From Poriferisodalis sp965221195 (lineage in GTDB: Bacteria > Actinomycetota > Acidimicrobiia > Acidimicrobiales > Poriferisodalaceae): DNA of 64,000 bases. The stretch is from the NCBI GenBank assembly GCA_965221195.1, contig OZ244864.1, forward strand, positions 2,480,001 to 2,544,000. Reading direction: 5' to 3'. Both the position numbers and the translations under genes were made by a program. Shown in pieces: positions 63,219 to 64,000 of this stretch (the first letter of the stretch is position 1; the number at the start of each line of letters is the position of its first letter). The notes under the pieces were generated by a model. The model had not been told where the DNA came from. It saw only the letters and a list, made by a program, of their open reading frames with translations, and searched no databases.

Positions 63219-63370
63219 GCCCGCTTGCGGTCTAGTTGGTGCAGTTCCTGCACAAACGGTGATGGTTCATCACCGCAGATCAGCGTGACCGACTCTGAGC
63301 AGCGAGTTAGGGCGACATGAAACACGCGGCGAGATGCCCCGCGGCGGGCGACGCGCCGCAGCCGCGCACA
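63215..63370 (-). pseudogene. C-terminal fragment of a UvrD/PcrA-type helicase
   Basis: A 51-codon frame between an upstream in-frame stop and TAG 63215 codes GASRRVFHVALTRCSESVTL and ICGDEPSPFVQEL. The block RRxFHVALTR is motif VI of superfamily 1 UvrD-like helicases, followed by their normal C-terminal end. Nothing else of the helicase remains nearby, so it is a remnant. It follows directly upstream of the folE 3' end. Confidence 0.7.
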
Positions 63371-63467
63371 TCACCATGAAACGTTCACTGCCAACTGAGC
63401 GCTGCCAACTGGTCACTGCCAATTGGGCACCGCCAACCGGCAACATGAAGCTGGAACATGGGTTTGG
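63371..63467. repeat. Imperfect repeats of ctgccaac-type words
   Basis: About six copies of a 12-15 bp word based on cactgccaactg between the helicase fragment and folE. No gene. Confidence 0.6.
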
Positions 63468-64000
63468 CTAGCGGCCTACACCAATGAGATGCATCGCTTC
63501 CGCTCGAGTGGCAGTCTTGCGGAACTGGCCGCGCACCGCCGAAGTGATGGTAAGCGAACCTGGCTTTTGCACTCCTCGCATCGACATGCATTGGTGCTCA
63601 GCTTCAATCACCACCAAAGCGCCCCGTGCGTCAAGCACTTCCATGAGCTTGTCGGCTACCTGAGTTGTCAAGCGCTCTTGCACCTGCGGCCGTCGGGCGA
63701 ACGCCTCCACTAGCCGGGCCAGCTTCGACAGCCCAGTGATCAGGCCCTGCTCGCCGGGGATGTAGGCAATGTGCGCCCTGCCCACGAACGGCATTAGGTG
63801 GTGCTCACACATTGAGTAGAAGGGAATGTCGCGCACCATGACCATCTCGTCGTGGCCGCTCTCAAACTGCACTTCCAGATGACGGCCGGGGTCTTCCTGC
63901 AGCCCTGCGAACACTTCTGCATACATGCGAGCCACACGCTTGGGTGTCTTCTGCAACCCGTCACGATCGGGATCCTCCCCGATTGCCACCAAAATCTCTC
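63468..64000 (-). CDS. folE: GTP cyclohydrolase I (5' end beyond the window)
   Basis: First enzyme of folate synthesis. 177 codons are visible and the frame continues past base 64000. Zinc and active-site residues: SMCEHHLMPFVGRAHIAYIP, VVIEAEHQCMSMRGVQKPGS. LVEAFARRPQVQERLT is also conserved. With folC at 47 kb this covers two folate steps. Confidence 0.94.
   Translation of the reverse strand, partial: EILVAIGEDPDRDGLQKTPKRVARMYAEVFAGLQEDPGRHLEVQFESGHDEMVMVRDIPFYSMCEHHLMPFVGRAHIAYIPGEQGLITGLSKLARLVEAFARRPQVQERLTTQVADKLMEVLDARGALVVIEAEHQCMSMRGVQKPGSLTITSAVRGQFRKTATRAEAMHLIGVGR

Overview
The window is a chromosomal segment of a high-GC actinobacterium, most likely an uncultured member of the Acidimicrobiia or a close relative; this placement is an inference from gene content. 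The evidence is the three-gene cluster of a phosphomutase-like protein, a DUF3090 protein and an SCO1664-family protein, together with a DUF3107 protein, a PdtaS-type histidine kinase, a class II DAHP synthase, F420-linked enzymes (a PPOX-class protein, an FrhB-like protein and a luciferase-like monooxygenase) and frequent GTG starts. Most genes are housekeeping genes, closely packed and often overlapping by a few bases.

Layout. 0-15 kb: 5' part of argS diverging from tRNA-Arg(CCG); a divergent F420 pair; uracil-DNA glycosylase and a lipoprotein; the DUF3090 cluster; a small AT-rich membrane ORF; etfBA; a lipid kinase; pdtaS-like kinase; DUF3107; cinA; pgsA; a class IV aminotransferase. 15-25 kb: pyrE, enoyl-CoA hydratase, tesB, metY, two envelope glycosyltransferase genes, a collapsed glycosyltransferase remnant, galE and a DUF3048 lipoprotein. 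25-31 kb: rsfS-nadD, an unusual sigma factor, DAHP synthase and a MoxR/VWA pair. 31-50 kb: a long minus-strand run clpX-folC-ndk-mreBCD-mrdA-rodA-(two radical-SAM-linked genes)-rng-rplU-rpmA-obg-proB-proA, covering proteolysis, cell shape, ribosome assembly and proline synthesis. 50-52.4 kb: tig-clpP, divergent from clpX.

52.4-60.7 kb is the accessory part, bounded by tRNA-Gly(TCC) and tRNA-Pro(TGG). It holds a tandem array in which the tRNA-Gly gene is followed by two derivatives whose T-arm and 3' acceptor strand are replaced by palindromes; an SDR; a DUF222-like fragment; a class II Fic protein with direct repeats upstream; a 1032-residue exported Calx-beta protein whose reading frame crosses 17 consecutive C residues before the signal peptide (a probable phase-variable switch); and an ADP-ribosylglycohydrolase-family protein. 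60.7-64 kb returns to ordinary genes: a ferredoxin, an LLM oxidoreductase, a NUDIX hydrolase, a helicase C-terminal fragment and folE (cut by the window edge).

The most unusual global feature is that short tandem repeats, mostly of 15 bp (five codons), occur again and again at the termini or in loops of unrelated conserved proteins (UDG, PdtaS, CinA, sugar transferase, MoxR, RNase G/E, Ndk, FolC, trigger factor, ADP-ribosylglycohydrolase, the surface protein) and also between genes. This looks like a genome-wide process that expands 15-bp minisatellites, tolerated in coding DNA because the unit is a multiple of three.
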